A DNA stretch of 64,000 bases from Rhizobium leguminosarum bv. trifolii WSM1325 (GCA_000023185.1 CP001624.1:310001-374000), one strand, 5' to 3'. Counted from the first letter of the stretch, positions 54,094 to 62,662 are shown. Numbers and translations: made by a program. The notes: generated by a model from the letters alone, not told the origin.

Positions 54094-54636
54094 ATGAAAA
54101 TTCCGACAGTGATGGTTCTGATGGCGGCCCTGTTGCAGCCGGTCTCTGCCTTCGGCGAGACCGAATGGATGGGCGGCGCAAGACAATGGTCGGTCGGCTT
54201 TTCCAACGAGAGCCCGCATCCCTATTGCCGCCTGCTGTGGGACAGCGAGATCGGCAAGACCATGGAATTCCGCCAGAGCGCGACCGAGACATTCTGGCTG
54301 GTCGCAAAGACCACATGGGACATTCCGGCCGGCACGAAGACCGAGGTGACGCTGACCGATCGTACGGTGACGAAAGTAATCGCTGCCGATTTCTTCGACA
54401 AGAACACGCTTCGCCTCTGGGGCCCGGCCAGCAAGGGGAGCGCCGGGCTGAAGAAGATCATCAAGAATTCCTTTGCCGGAATGCCTGACGTGCAGATCAC
54501 ATTCGCCGGCGACGAAGGCGACTGGATGCTGCCGCTCTCGCGGGTGGAGCAGCTTTACCCGACTTATCTCCAGTGCCTCAAGCGTCTCGAGGCCGGCGAA
54601 AAGCCAAAGAAGAATTCCGAAACTCAGCCGTTCTGA
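54094..54636 (+). CDS. Exported hypothetical protein (180 aa)
   Basis: A 180-residue protein with a clear Sec signal (MKIPTVMVLMAALLQPVSAF, cleavage near AFG-ET). The mature part is beta-rich (WSVGFSNESPHPYCRLLWDS, TTWDIPAGTKTEVTLTDRTV). No family recognised. The frame opens at 54004, but the signal peptide places the start at ATG 54094; GGAG is 13 bases upstream, a little far. It ends seven bases from the stop of the convergent HutH-like gene. Confidence 0.7.
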   Translation: MKIPTVMVLMAALLQPVSAFGETEWMGGARQWSVGFSNESPHPYCRLLWDSEIGKTMEFRQSATETFWLVAKTTWDIPAGTKTEVTLTDRTVTKVIAADFFDKNTLRLWGPASKGSAGLKKIIKNSFAGMPDVQITFAGDEGDWMLPLSRVEQLYPTYLQCLKRLEAGEKPKKNSETQPF

Positions 54637-54643
54637 CAGCCGA

Positions 54644-56131
54644 CTATAGCGGCGGCGCAGTCTCGCGGATCAGGCTGCGGACAGCCTCGATATCGCCGTT
54701 GAGTGGCCGTTCGTCACCATAATGGGAAACACGTTCCCGCACGGCTTGATAGACGAGATCCGTGCCTGCGGCTCGCGGCGCCGTCGTCGCCAGGAAATCA
54801 TGCGCCTGGGCGGCCGCCATCAGCTCGACCGCCAGGATATATTCGGCGTTGTCGATGACCGCGAGCAGCTTGCCGGCGGCAGCTGTCGGATGCGCGAGAA
54901 AATCTTCCTGCAGGCCGGAGGTCAGCCCGCCGTCCATGGCCGCCGGTGCGGCAAGGCGGCGGTTCTCGTTGCTGAGTGCGGCGGCGGTATACTGAGCAAT
55001 CATGAAGCCGGAATGGCTGCCGGCATCGCTCGCCAAAAAGGGCGGCAGCCCGCTCACCAGCGGATTGACCAGCCGGTCCAGGCGCCGCTCGCTGATCGCG
55101 CCGATCTGTGCGAGCGCAATCGCCAGGCTATCGGCCGCCTGCCCAAGGGCCGGGGCGACCGCATGGGCTTCGGAGGAGACGATCGGCTGCTCCGGCGTGC
55201 CCGAGACAGCCGGATTGTCCGTCACCGAAGCAAGTTCCTGATCGACGACGCGGGCGGAATTGTCGAAGACATCGCGGGCTGCGCCATGGGCATGCGGCAC
55301 CGAACGAAGGCTGAGCGCATCCTGCGTGCGCCGGCCGAAGGCGGCGGCGACAAGACCGCTGCCCTGAAGCCGCGCGCGCAGGCTCGCTCCTACGTTCTCT
55401 ATTCCCGCCGATGGGCGCAGCGCCAGTACGACTTCGTCGAAGGCGCCGATCTGGCAGCCCGCCGCTTCCAGCGTCAGTGCTGCGATCGCATCGGCCCAGT
55501 CGAGCAGCCGTTCGGCGCGCGATAGCGCGACAGTGGTCAGGCCGGTGGCGCAGGCCGTGCCGTTGACAAGGCTCAAGCCCTCCTTGGCCCCAAGCACCAA
55601 GGGCTCGAGGCCGATCGCGGCAAGCGTCTCTCGGCCGCTCATGCGCCGACCATCCAACTGAGCGCTGCCTTCGCCGATTAGAACAAGGGCAATATGGGCA
55701 TTGTGGACGAGATAACCGGCAGAGCCCTTCGACGGCACATCCGGAATGCAATCGTGTTCTAGCAGTGCCGCAAGATGCTCGACGATCTCGCGCCGCACCC
55801 CGGAATGGCCATGAGCGAAATTGGCGATCCCGGCTGCGATGATGGCGCGCACCTCGCGGGCGGCAAGCAACGGCCCAACGCCGCAGGCATGGCTGAGCAC
55901 GATGCTGCGCGACAACAGGCTCTGCGAGGCGCGATCAACCACCGTATCGGCCAGCGCCCCGACGCCGGTGTTGATGCCATAGGCGCGCGCACCGGTCTCG
56001 ACGATGCGCGCAACGATGCGGCTTGCCTGCTCGACACGTGCAAAGGCGGCGGGCGACAGCGCAAGCTCTTCCCCGGCCGCAACGCGCGCGACTTCGCGCC
56101 AGGTGAGCCCCGCATCGATGGTGACCGTCAT
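54644..56131 (-). CDS. HutH-like aromatic amino acid lyase lacking the MIO triad
   Basis: A 495-residue member of the histidine/phenylalanine ammonia-lyase family, which normally converts His to urocanate. Seen: AYGINTGVG (Y51, as catalytic Tyr53 of Pseudomonas HAL), [13 protein letters not shown] (N190), RTQDALSLR and GLQEDF. Oddities: the segment that should read GSVGASGDL, whose A-S-G forms the MIO electrophile, reads [12 protein letters not shown] (residues 135-146) and is three residues short. QDPYSLR is QDALSLR, losing the second catalytic Tyr. It may have another activity. Start codon ATG overlaps the ATPase gene's stop (ATGA). Last gene of the transporter operon. Confidence 0.85.
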   Translation of the reverse strand: MTVTIDAGLTWREVARVAAGEELALSPAAFARVEQASRIVARIVETGARAYGINTGVGALADTVVDRASQSLLSRSIVLSHACGVGPLLAAREVRAIIAAGIANFAHGHSGVRREIVEHLAALLEHDCIPDVPSKGSAGYLVHNAHIALVLIGEGSAQLDGRRMSGRETLAAIGLEPLVLGAKEGLSLVNGTACATGLTTVALSRAERLLDWADAIAALTLEAAGCQIGAFDEVVLALRPSAGIENVGASLRARLQGSGLVAAAFGRRTQDALSLRSVPHAHGAARDVFDNSARVVDQELASVTDNPAVSGTPEQPIVSSEAHAVAPALGQAADSLAIALAQIGAISERRLDRLVNPLVSGLPPFLASDAGSHSGFMIAQYTAAALSNENRRLAAPAAMDGGLTSGLQEDFLAHPTAAAGKLLAVIDNAEYILAVELMAAAQAHDFLATTAPRAAGTDLVYQAVRERVSHYGDERPLNGDIEAVRSLIRETAPPL

Positions 56132-56904
56132 TGACCGCTTCCGAAATGGCCAATGAACTGGCGGAAGGCGGGGGTCGCGCCGCCGGTGAACATTTCCTCC
56201 GGCTTGCCGCTGCTTTCGATCAAGCCTTCGCGCATGAAGACGACGCGGTTCGAGACGTTGCGGGCAAAGCTCATCTCATGGGTGACGACGAGCATGGTCA
56301 TGCCTTCCTCGGCAAGCGAGCGCATGACGCGCAGCACCTCGCCGACGAGCTCCGGATCGAGCGCCGAAGTCGGCTCGTCGAAGAGCATCACCTTCGGCTT
56401 CATTGCCAGCGCCCGGGCAATCGCCGCACGCTGCTGCTGGCCGCCGGAGAGGTGGGCGGGATAGGCGTGGCGCTTGTCGGCGATACCGACCTTTTCGAGC
56501 AGCGCTTCGGCCTCGGCGATGCAGTCGGCCCGCGGCCGCTTCAGCACATGGATCGGGCCCTCGATGACGTTCTGCAGGATCGTCATGTGGGACCAGAGAT
56601 TGAAGGACTGGAACACCATGCCGAGTTCAGAGCGGATATGGTCCACTTGCTTCTGGCTGGCCGGCTTGCTCCGGCCGTTCTTGTGCACCATGCGGATCTC
56701 CTCGCCGTCGACCCAGATTTCGCCGTCGCTGGCGGTTTCGAGCATGTTGATGCAGCGCAGAAAGGTCGATTTTCCGGAACCGGAGGCGCCGAGCAGCGAA
56801 ATCACATCGCCGTCTTCAGCATCGAGGGAAATGCCGCGCAGCACCTCGTGCGTACCGAAGCTCTTGCGGATATTGCGGACCGATAGTCGGGTTACGCCTG
56901 GCAT
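56128..56904 (-). CDS. Amino-acid ABC transporter ATPase (HisP/GlnQ type)
   Basis: A 258-residue polar-amino-acid ABC ATPase. Walker A GASGSGKS (about residues 39-46), [20 protein letters not shown] (Q-loop), LSGGQQQR signature, [18 protein letters not shown] and the H-loop VTHEM. It energises the two permeases encoded upstream. ATG 56904 lies 25 bases after the second permease stop. In the same operon as the binding protein and the HutH-like gene, so the cargo is probably histidine or a related compound (inference). Confidence 0.92.
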   Translation of the reverse strand: MPGVTRLSVRNIRKSFGTHEVLRGISLDAEDGDVISLLGASGSGKSTFLRCINMLETASDGEIWVDGEEIRMVHKNGRSKPASQKQVDHIRSELGMVFQSFNLWSHMTILQNVIEGPIHVLKRPRADCIAEAEALLEKVGIADKRHAYPAHLSGGQQQRAAIARALAMKPKVMLFDEPTSALDPELVGEVLRVMRSLAEEGMTMLVVTHEMSFARNVSNRVVFMREGLIESSGKPEEMFTGGATPAFRQFIGHFGSGQ

Positions 56905-56929
56905 GGGTGCTCCAATCGGGTCAAAATGC

Positions 56930-57634
56930 TTACGCCTTCAGCGCCTGCGGGGCCGCGCGGCGATGTCGCGAGAGCGAATATTCGAGCAGAGCCATGCCCT
57001 GCAGGATGATGAAGTTGAGGACGAGATAGATGATCGCCGCACAGAGAAAGACTTCCATCGTGCGGTAGGTCTGCGAGATCAGCCGCTGGGCGACGCCGGT
57101 GACCTCCCAGACGGTGACGAGGCTTGCGAGCGCCGTCGACTTCATCATCAGCACGATCTCGGTGGAATAGGCCGGCAACGCGTGGCGAAAAGCGATCGGC
57201 GCCAGGATACGGCGGACCAGCAGGAAGCCGGACATGCCGATCGAGCGCGCCGCCTCGATCTCTTTCGGCGAGACGGCGCGAATGCCGCCGCGGAAGATCT
57301 CCGCCGTGTAGCCGGCGGTGCAGAGCGCCAGCGACAGCACGGCGCAGACCATCGGCTCGCGCAGGAACGGCCAGAGGAAGGAATAACGGATGAAGCCGAA
57401 CTGGCCGAGGCCGTAGAATACCAGGAACATCTGGATCAGCAGCGGCGAGCCGCGGAAGATGAAGATGTAACCCTTGGCGAAGCTTGACAGCACCGGGTTG
57501 CCGCTGGTCCGCATCCAGACGATGACGAGCGCCAGCAGGCCACCGGTTAGGATCGACAGCGAAAACAGGATGAGCGTCGTCGGTACGGCCTTGAGCAGGG
57601 TGACCAAGGTCGAGGCGATGAAGGTGAAATCCAT
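56930..57634 (-). CDS. Amino-acid ABC transporter permease (HisM type)
   Basis: A 234-residue inner-membrane permease of the HisMQ family with five helices, the N-terminal [16 protein letters not shown] motif and the EAA loop [29 protein letters not shown] (read in part). Pairs with the other permease ten bases upstream. Confidence 0.92.
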   Translation of the reverse strand: MDFTFIASTLVTLLKAVPTTLILFSLSILTGGLLALVIVWMRTSGNPVLSSFAKGYIFIFRGSPLLIQMFLVFYGLGQFGFIRYSFLWPFLREPMVCAVLSLALCTAGYTAEIFRGGIRAVSPKEIEAARSIGMSGFLLVRRILAPIAFRHALPAYSTEIVLMMKSTALASLVTVWEVTGVAQRLISQTYRTMEVFLCAAIIYLVLNFIILQGMALLEYSLSRHRRAAPQALKA

Positions 57635-57644
57635 TGTCGCCTCC

Positions 57645-58370
57645 TTACGCCTGGCCCATGGCGGATGCCGGCATGCTGCGATTGGCGCGGCGCTCCGCCC
57701 CGTTGAAGATGCGGTCAGAAAGGCTGGTCAGGAGCAAATAGAGGCAGCCGCCGGCGATGAAGAACAGGAAATATTGCCGCGTCGAGCCCGCCGCCACCTG
57801 GCTGGTGCGCATCAGTTCGGCAAGGCCGGTGACGGAGATCAGCGCCGAATCCTTGAGACTGAGCTGCCAGACGTTACCGAGGCCGGGGATGGCGAGGCGA
57901 AACACCTGCGGCATGATGATGCGGCGAAGGCGCATGCCGCGATGCATGCCGATCGCCGAGGCTGCCTCGAGCTCGCCCTTGGAGATGGCGAGAAAAGCGC
58001 TGCGGAACACCTCCGCCTGATAGGCGCCGGAGATGATGCCGACGGCAAGCGCGCCCGCGATAAAGGAGGGCAGGCCGAGGAAACCTTCGTAACCCATCGC
58101 CTGGCCGATCGAGGTGACGGCCGAGGAGCCGCCGAAATAGATGAGATAGATGATCAGCAGCTCGGGCACGCCGCGAAACACAGTCGTATAGACGTTGCCG
58201 AGCGTGACGAGGACAAGATTACCGGAGAGTTTTGCCGCAGCGACGATCGCGCCGAGCACCGCGCCGATCGCGAGCGCTGTAGCCGTGACAGCCAGCGTCA
58301 TCAAGGCAGCGGCAATGAGCAGCGCGCCCCATCCGGTCGAGCCGAAGCCGAGCAGTTCCAAGCTTGCCAT
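57645..58370 (-). CDS. Amino-acid ABC transporter permease (HisQ type)
   Basis: A 241-residue HisMQ-family permease: FRGVPELLIIYLIYFGG, the EAA loop EAASAIGMHRGMRLRRIIMP and five to six helices. ATG 58370 was chosen (MASLELLGFGS); the frame is open to 58421 inside the preceding repeat. The 217-base interval before it, filled by a RIME element and hairpins, separates it from the binding-protein gene. Confidence 0.9.
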   Translation of the reverse strand: MASLELLGFGSTGWGALLIAAALMTLAVTATALAIGAVLGAIVAAAKLSGNLVLVTLGNVYTTVFRGVPELLIIYLIYFGGSSAVTSIGQAMGYEGFLGLPSFIAGALAVGIISGAYQAEVFRSAFLAISKGELEAASAIGMHRGMRLRRIIMPQVFRLAIPGLGNVWQLSLKDSALISVTGLAELMRTSQVAAGSTRQYFLFFIAGGCLYLLLTSLSDRIFNGAERRANRSMPASAMGQA

Positions 58371-58414
58371 ATCGTCCGTTCCCCGTCCGTGGCAGTGTTT
58401 TGCGGATTGACACC

Positions 58415-58526
58415 AGAGCATGATGCCGAAAAGTGTGAGCGGCTTTCGGACGACATCATGCTCTAACTCTTTTCTTTAGAACAGGATCAGATTTTAGGCC
58501 GGCCGGGCCTGAAAACATCCTGTTCG
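58415..58526. repeat. RIME element (two palindromes)
   Basis: First palindrome AGAGCATGATGCCGAAAAG .. CTTTCGGACGACATCATGCTCT (58415-58464), second AACAGGATCAGATTTTAGGC .. GGGCCTGAAAACATCCTGTT (58480-58524). Two palindromes joined by a short spacer is the full structure of the Rhizobium intergenic mosaic element. The first half matches 30781-30826. It sits inside an operon. Confidence 0.85.
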
Positions 58527-58532
58527 AGCATG

Positions 58533-58560
58533 CTGTCTCCGGCGATAAAGCCGGAGACAG
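58533..58560 (-). other. Perfect 11-bp hairpin after the binding-protein gene
   Basis: CTGTCTCCGGC/GCCGGAGACAG with loop GATAAA, 28 bases after the binding-protein stop on the minus strand. With the RIME palindromes it gives three stem-loops in a row, a likely mRNA-stabilising or attenuating block. No T-run directly follows. Confidence 0.7.
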
Positions 58561-58587
58561 CTGTATGAGGCCGAAAGGCCGAAACGC

Positions 58588-59430
58588 TTATTCCTGCGGG
58601 CTGACGTCGACCTGGAACCACTTCATCGACAGGTTCTTGACGGTTCCGTCGGCAAGCGTCGACTTGATCGCCTCGTTGAACTTGTCGCGCAGGTCGGTAT
58701 CGGCCTTGCGGACGCCAAGGCCTTCGCCCTCGCCCCAGATCGAGCCGACGATCTCGGGGCCGGTGAAGTCGAGCGTGTCGTTGGCCGCCTTAAACGCGTT
58801 GGCGAAATAGACGGCGTCGTCGAAGCCAAGGTCGATACGGCCGTTCTGCAGGTCGAGGTCGCGGTCGGCGCCGGTCTTGTATTCGCGGATCTCGGCAATA
58901 TCGCCGAAATTGTCATAGACGAACTTGGCATAGACGGTTGCCGCCTGGATGCCGATCGTCTTGCCCTTGAAGGCGGCCTTCAGCGCGTCGATCTCCTTCA
59001 CGCCGGTCTGGCCGGGGGTCATCTTGATCGTGGCGCCGGTGCCGGCGGCCTTTGCCAGCGGGCTGTCCTTGGCGGTGGCGAAGGCAGCAGGAGTAGCGGC
59101 ATAAGGAATGGTGAAACCGATCACCTGCTTGCGCTCCTCGGTGATCGACAGCGCATCCATGATGACGTCGAACTTGCCGGCATTGAGCGCCGGGATCATG
59201 CCATCCCAATCGGAGGCGACCAGCGTGCACTCGATCTTGGCGCGCTCGCAGAGCACCTTGGCGAGTTCCGGTTCGAAGCCGCCAAGCGTGCCGTCGGCAT
59301 TGGTGAGGTTCCAGGGCGCGTAGGCACCTTCAAGTGTAATGGTCGCCTTTGTCCAGTCCTTGGAAAAGGCAGGGGCGGCGAAAGCGGAAAAAGCCGCCAC
59401 GCCGCAGAACAGGATTGCGCTGAATTTCAT
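58588..59430 (-). CDS. Amino-acid-binding protein of the ABC transporter
   Basis: A 280-residue periplasmic binding protein, family 3 (SBP_bac_3), with signal peptide MKFSAILFCGVAAFSAFAAP (cleavage near AFS-KD). The family core is visible: GAYAPWNLTNADGTLGGFEP, KIECTLVASDWDGMIPALNA, FDVIMDALSITEERKQVIGF and the arginine/aspartate contacts for the amino acid. It resembles HisJ/lysine-arginine-ornithine-binding proteins. First gene of the operon ending in the HutH-like lyase. GGAG precedes ATG 59430. Divergent from a HutC-type repressor gene. Confidence 0.9.
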   Translation of the reverse strand: MKFSAILFCGVAAFSAFAAPAFSKDWTKATITLEGAYAPWNLTNADGTLGGFEPELAKVLCERAKIECTLVASDWDGMIPALNAGKFDVIMDALSITEERKQVIGFTIPYAATPAAFATAKDSPLAKAAGTGATIKMTPGQTGVKEIDALKAAFKGKTIGIQAATVYAKFVYDNFGDIAEIREYKTGADRDLDLQNGRIDLGFDDAVYFANAFKAANDTLDFTGPEIVGSIWGEGEGLGVRKADTDLRDKFNEAIKSTLADGTVKNLSMKWFQVDVSPQE

Positions 59431-59536
59431 TGATGAATTCTCCTCTGGAGTTGAAACAGACCTTGCGGCACCACGGCCGATCTTCGCCGGCTTGCCCTTT
59501 CCCGTCCTATTTCTGTTTCAAGGACCGATTGGGAGG

Positions 59537-59555
59537 TTGTATATGGTACCATATG
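59537..59555. promoter_or_regulatory. Candidate operator of the HutC-type repressor
   Basis: A 14-base perfect palindrome ATATGGTACCATAT (59541-59554), preceded by GTTGT, lies between the divergent binding-protein and repressor genes. HutC-family operators contain TTGTATA-type half-sites, which fits GTTGTATATGG here. The last 11 bases recur at 60397. Confidence 0.55.
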
Positions 59556-59627
59556 AGATATTTTGTGTTATGCAAGAGGGAAAGTCGATTTATGTGGCGA
59601 ATTGCATTCGTGCAAAAGGAATAGGCA

Positions 59628-60383
59628 ATGAAACGTCCCGGCGAGATGAAGCGCGAACTGGCGGAAAATGATAGCACCCCGCTCTATGCCGGCGTCAAGC
59701 AGGTGATCCTCGACCGCATCCAGAGCGGCGAGTGGCCGCCGAAATACCGGGTGCCGTCGGAAAACGAGCTGGTCGTCGAACTCGGCGTCAGTAAGATGAC
59801 CGCCAATCGGGCGCTGCGCGAACTTGCCAACGAGGGCGAACTTGTCCGCATTCAGGGCGTCGGCTCCTTCGTTGCCGAACGCAAGGGCTATTCGGCACTG
59901 TTCGAGGTCCGCAACATCGCCGAGGAAATCGCCGAACGCGGTCATGTCCACGAGGCCTCCGTCGTTGTTCTCGCCCAGGAAGCCGCCTCTCCCGAGGTTG
60001 CCGACGCGCTCGAACTGCCGATTGGCGCCGCGGTTTTCCACTCGTTGATCGTCCACAGCGAAAACGGTGTTCCCGTGCAGATCGAGGACCGTTTCGTCCA
60101 TCCGGAGGCCGCGCCTGAATATCTCGTCCAGGATTTTTCGACGCTGACGCCGAACGCCTATCTGACTGCCTCAGCCCCGCTCAGCGGCTCCGAGCATGTC
60201 GTCGAGGCGGCGATGCCGCAGGCCTGGGAATGCAAGCTCTTGACCATCATGAAGACCGAACCGTGCCTGACGATCCGCCGGCGCACATGGTCGGCGAAAC
60301 AGGTGGTCTCGACCGCCCGCCTCGTCTATCCCGGCCACCGCTATCGGCTGGAAGCGCGCAGCGGCAAGATGTTCGAGGAATGA
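59628..60383 (+). CDS. GntR/UTRA repressor of the HutC subfamily
   Basis: A 251-residue regulator: a winged helix (residues about 15-85, YAGVKQVILDRIQSGEWPPK, then YRVPSENELVVELGVSKMTA) and a UTRA effector domain (FEVRNIAEEIAERGHVHEAS ... LVYPGHRYRLEARSG) like HutC, which binds urocanate. AAAGGA precedes ATG 59628 by seven bases. Divergent from the amino-acid transporter operon, it most likely represses that operon and itself through the palindrome at 59541. Confidence 0.88.
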   Translation: MKRPGEMKRELAENDSTPLYAGVKQVILDRIQSGEWPPKYRVPSENELVVELGVSKMTANRALRELANEGELVRIQGVGSFVAERKGYSALFEVRNIAEEIAERGHVHEASVVVLAQEAASPEVADALELPIGAAVFHSLIVHSENGVPVQIEDRFVHPEAAPEYLVQDFSTLTPNAYLTASAPLSGSEHVVEAAMPQAWECKLLTIMKTEPCLTIRRRTWSAKQVVSTARLVYPGHRYRLEARSGKMFEE

Positions 60384-60396
60384 AAACGCTCGCGAT

Positions 60397-60411
60397 GTTG
60401 TATATGGGACC
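60397..60411. promoter_or_regulatory. Possible second operator half-site
   Basis: GTTGTATATGGGACC repeats the GTTGTATATGGTACC of 59537-59551 with one change, 14 bases after the repressor gene. The right palindromic arm is missing. It may be chance or a secondary site. Confidence 0.3.
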
Positions 60412-60456
60412 GCGCAATACCATCGGCGGGAGTGAGGGGTGCGATCAGGTTCGGGA

Positions 60457-60481
60457 GGAACAACTTCCCGCTTGAGAGGTT
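60457..60481 (+). promoter_or_regulatory. Candidate EcfG-type promoter of the DUF6894 gene
   Basis: GGAAC (60457-60461), 16 bases, GGTT (60478-60481): the same spacing and -10 box as the candidate promoter of the DUF2383 gene. Transcription would start near 60488, about 20 bases before ATG 60509. Confidence 0.5.
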
Positions 60482-60508
60482 AGGGGGGCCTTGTTGATGG
60501 AGCAAACG

Positions 60509-60745
60509 ATGCCGAAGTATTTTTTCCACGTCCGCAGGAACGATGTCTTCAATGAAGATCTGGAAGGCATTGACCTAGCCACGCCCGAGCTGGCGTTCGA
60601 GGAAGCAACGGCCGCCGCCCGCGAAATCGTCGCGGAAAGGATCCGCATGGGCGATCCCACGGACGGAGACACTTTCGAGATCAGGACCGAAGACGGCTCG
60701 TTGGTCGCAACCGTTCCTTTCCGGTCGGCGGTTCAGTTGAACTAG
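60509..60745 (+). CDS. DUF6894 family protein
   Basis: A 78-residue protein, MPKYFFHVRRNDVFNEDLEG and onward, with a helix rich in Ala/Glu and a final RTEDGSLVATVPF hairpin; DUF6894 layout as at 36754-36993. GGAG is seven bases before ATG 60509. A GGAAC-N16-GGTT promoter candidate lies just upstream, suggesting expression under general stress. It is followed on the same strand by a Crp-type gene. Confidence 0.82.
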   Translation: MPKYFFHVRRNDVFNEDLEGIDLATPELAFEEATAAAREIVAERIRMGDPTDGDTFEIRTEDGSLVATVPFRSAVQLN

Positions 60746-60854
60746 GTCCATCGGCGTCGATGCTGAAAAGCCGCCTTATTGTCAAAATCAGACAGAGCGT
60801 GAACTCTCTGAACCATAGGAGTGGCGTCGCGTTGGTCACCAAAGCGGTGCTATC

Positions 60855-61622
60855 ATGACAATAATCAGGCAGAGCGGGACTAAGAATAGGTTGCTGCGCC
60901 GGTTTCCGGAGGAAGCCTTCGGGCGTCTGGCGCCGTTCCTGGAACCCGTCGATCTTCCGGTCAAGCACGCGCTCGTGCTGCCGCGCAAGCCGATCGAGCA
61001 TGTCTGCTTTCTTGAAAGCGGCCTCGCCTCGATGGTTGCGGAAAGCTCGGACGGCAAAAGCGTTGAAATCCGCCACATCGGGCGCGAAGGGATTGCCGGT
61101 TATCCCGTTGTGCTGGGCGTCGACCGAACCCCGAACAGTACCTTCATGCAGGTGCCGGGCCACGGGCTTCAGGTGGCCACGGAGCATTTTGTTCCGATCC
61201 TTGAACACCCAGAGGTGCGGCAACTGCTGCTGCGTTATATTCATACCTGCGAATTGCAGCTTGCCCACAGCGCGCTGGCCGCCGCCAAATTCAACGTACA
61301 TCAGCGGCTGGCGCGCTGGTTGCTCATGTGTCACGACCGTATCGACGGCAATGATCTGCCACTGACGCACGAATTCCTGGCGCTGATGCTTGGCGTCAGG
61401 CGGGCGGGCGTCACCGATGAGCTGCACATCCTTGAGGGCATCTACGCCATCAAATCGACACGCGGCAACGTCCGCATCCTGGATCGCGACATGCTGATCG
61501 AAATCGCCGATGGCTGCTACGGGGTGCCGGAGCAGGAGTACGAGCGGCTGATCGAGACGTCGGCGCGGCCGTCGGTACTTCCCGTCCATCCAAACGGAAA
61601 TCCCCTTCACGGTATTCTTTGA
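60855..61622 (+). CDS. Crp/Fnr-family regulator
   Basis: A 255-residue paralogue of the regulator at 36026-36751: the beta-roll domain (HVCFLESGLASMVAESSDGK, then SVEIRHIGREGIAGYPVVLG) and helix-turn-helix (THEFLALMLGVRRAGVTDEL) match closely, and both end ILDRDMLIEIADGCYGVPEQ-like. No cAMP phosphate-cassette or Fe-S cysteines. The signal is unknown. It lies 109 bases downstream of the DUF6894 gene, the same family pairing as at 36 kb, though there the two genes converge. Confidence 0.88.
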   Translation: MTIIRQSGTKNRLLRRFPEEAFGRLAPFLEPVDLPVKHALVLPRKPIEHVCFLESGLASMVAESSDGKSVEIRHIGREGIAGYPVVLGVDRTPNSTFMQVPGHGLQVATEHFVPILEHPEVRQLLLRYIHTCELQLAHSALAAAKFNVHQRLARWLLMCHDRIDGNDLPLTHEFLALMLGVRRAGVTDELHILEGIYAIKSTRGNVRILDRDMLIEIADGCYGVPEQEYERLIETSARPSVLPVHPNGNPLHGIL

Positions 61623-61942
61623 GCAGTCTCCCGCGACCGCGCTGTGCTCGACCATTCGCCTCGATACCGCCGCCGCGGTCAGCTAATGCCGGCAAATTAT
61701 CACCCAGCCCAGCCAAAGGTTGAGGCGCAAGCCACCCAACAGCGGCCGATCGCGTTCCGGCGGAAAGAACGCATGACTTTGGCCGCCTCCGCGACGTACC
61801 ACTGATTTTTAGGGGTCCTGCTGATCACATGGCGGACGGTGACGCTGCCGGCGGCCCTCATGCCCAGCAGTTCCGACAGCCGGCCATGGGCGGATCCAGC
61901 TGGTTCGTCACCGGGCACCAGCCGGTTGGATCGCGCTCTCTA
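61623..61942. other. Gap without recognisable gene
   Basis: A minus-strand frame (61700-61918) reads HVISRTPKNQWYVAEAAKVM in part, somewhat like small DUF2188-type proteins, but with no start signal or full domain. Nothing else seen. Confidence 0.4.
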
Positions 61943-62662
61943 TCACGATGCCGGCGTGAAACGCGCCACCAACGCGTGGCGATCGCCCGGATAGGTGAAG
62001 CGCACGTGCGTCACTGGGCCAGCATTGCTCCAGGTGCGGCGTTCGACCACGAGACAGGCGGTATTGCGCGCGATGTCCAGGACTGCGGCCACTTCGGCAT
62101 TGGCCGAGACGGCATGGATCCGATGTTCGGCCGTGCTCCACGGCACTTGGTTCAGCAGCCAGGGGCCTGGCGCCGTCGTCAGGAAATCGGCATCGGCGGC
62201 TTCTGGAACCGTCGCAAGACTGATCAGCCGCTCCTCCAGGCAAAAGGGCCGCGCGCCGGCATTGTGGATGCAGACGACTTCGACGACCGAGGACGCCACA
62301 GGCAGTTCCAGCCTTCGACTGTCGTCCACCTTGGCCTTGCGGCTCACCTTCTTCGAAACCGCATAGGAATAGGGCAGGTTCAGCGACCGCACCTCGGCCT
62401 TGATATCGTGGATTTCAAGAATGGCCGATTGCGCCTGCGGCTGGGTGACGAAGCTGCCGGACTTCTTGCGGCGCTCGATCAGGCCGGCCTTGGCAAGCTG
62501 GGTCAGCACCTTGTTCACCGTCATGCGCGAGCAGTCATACTGCGTGGCGAGATCGACCTCGAAGGGAATGCGGTGCCCCGGCGGCCAATCGCCCGAGACG
62601 ATACGGCCCTCGATGTCGCTAAGGATGCGCTGGTGCAAGGTGGGATCCTTGCTTTGGTTCAT
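61943..62662 (-). CDS. hutC: Histidine utilisation repressor HutC
   Basis: A 239-residue GntR/UTRA regulator: winged helix (DIEGRIVSGDWPPGHRIPFE, then VDLATQYDCSRMTVNKVLTQ) and UTRA domain ending TWSNAGPVTHVRFTYPGDRH, then ALVARFTPAS, the usual HutC ending. HutC represses histidine catabolic genes until urocanate binds. It lies 118 bases after the hutF stop on the same strand, the standard hutF-hutC neighbourhood. ATG 62662 was preferred to GTG 62668. It is clearly distinct from the HutC-type gene at 59628. Confidence 0.88.
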   Translation of the reverse strand: MNQSKDPTLHQRILSDIEGRIVSGDWPPGHRIPFEVDLATQYDCSRMTVNKVLTQLAKAGLIERRKKSGSFVTQPQAQSAILEIHDIKAEVRSLNLPYSYAVSKKVSRKAKVDDSRRLELPVASSVVEVVCIHNAGARPFCLEERLISLATVPEAADADFLTTAPGPWLLNQVPWSTAEHRIHAVSANAEVAAVLDIARNTACLVVERRTWSNAGPVTHVRFTYPGDRHALVARFTPAS

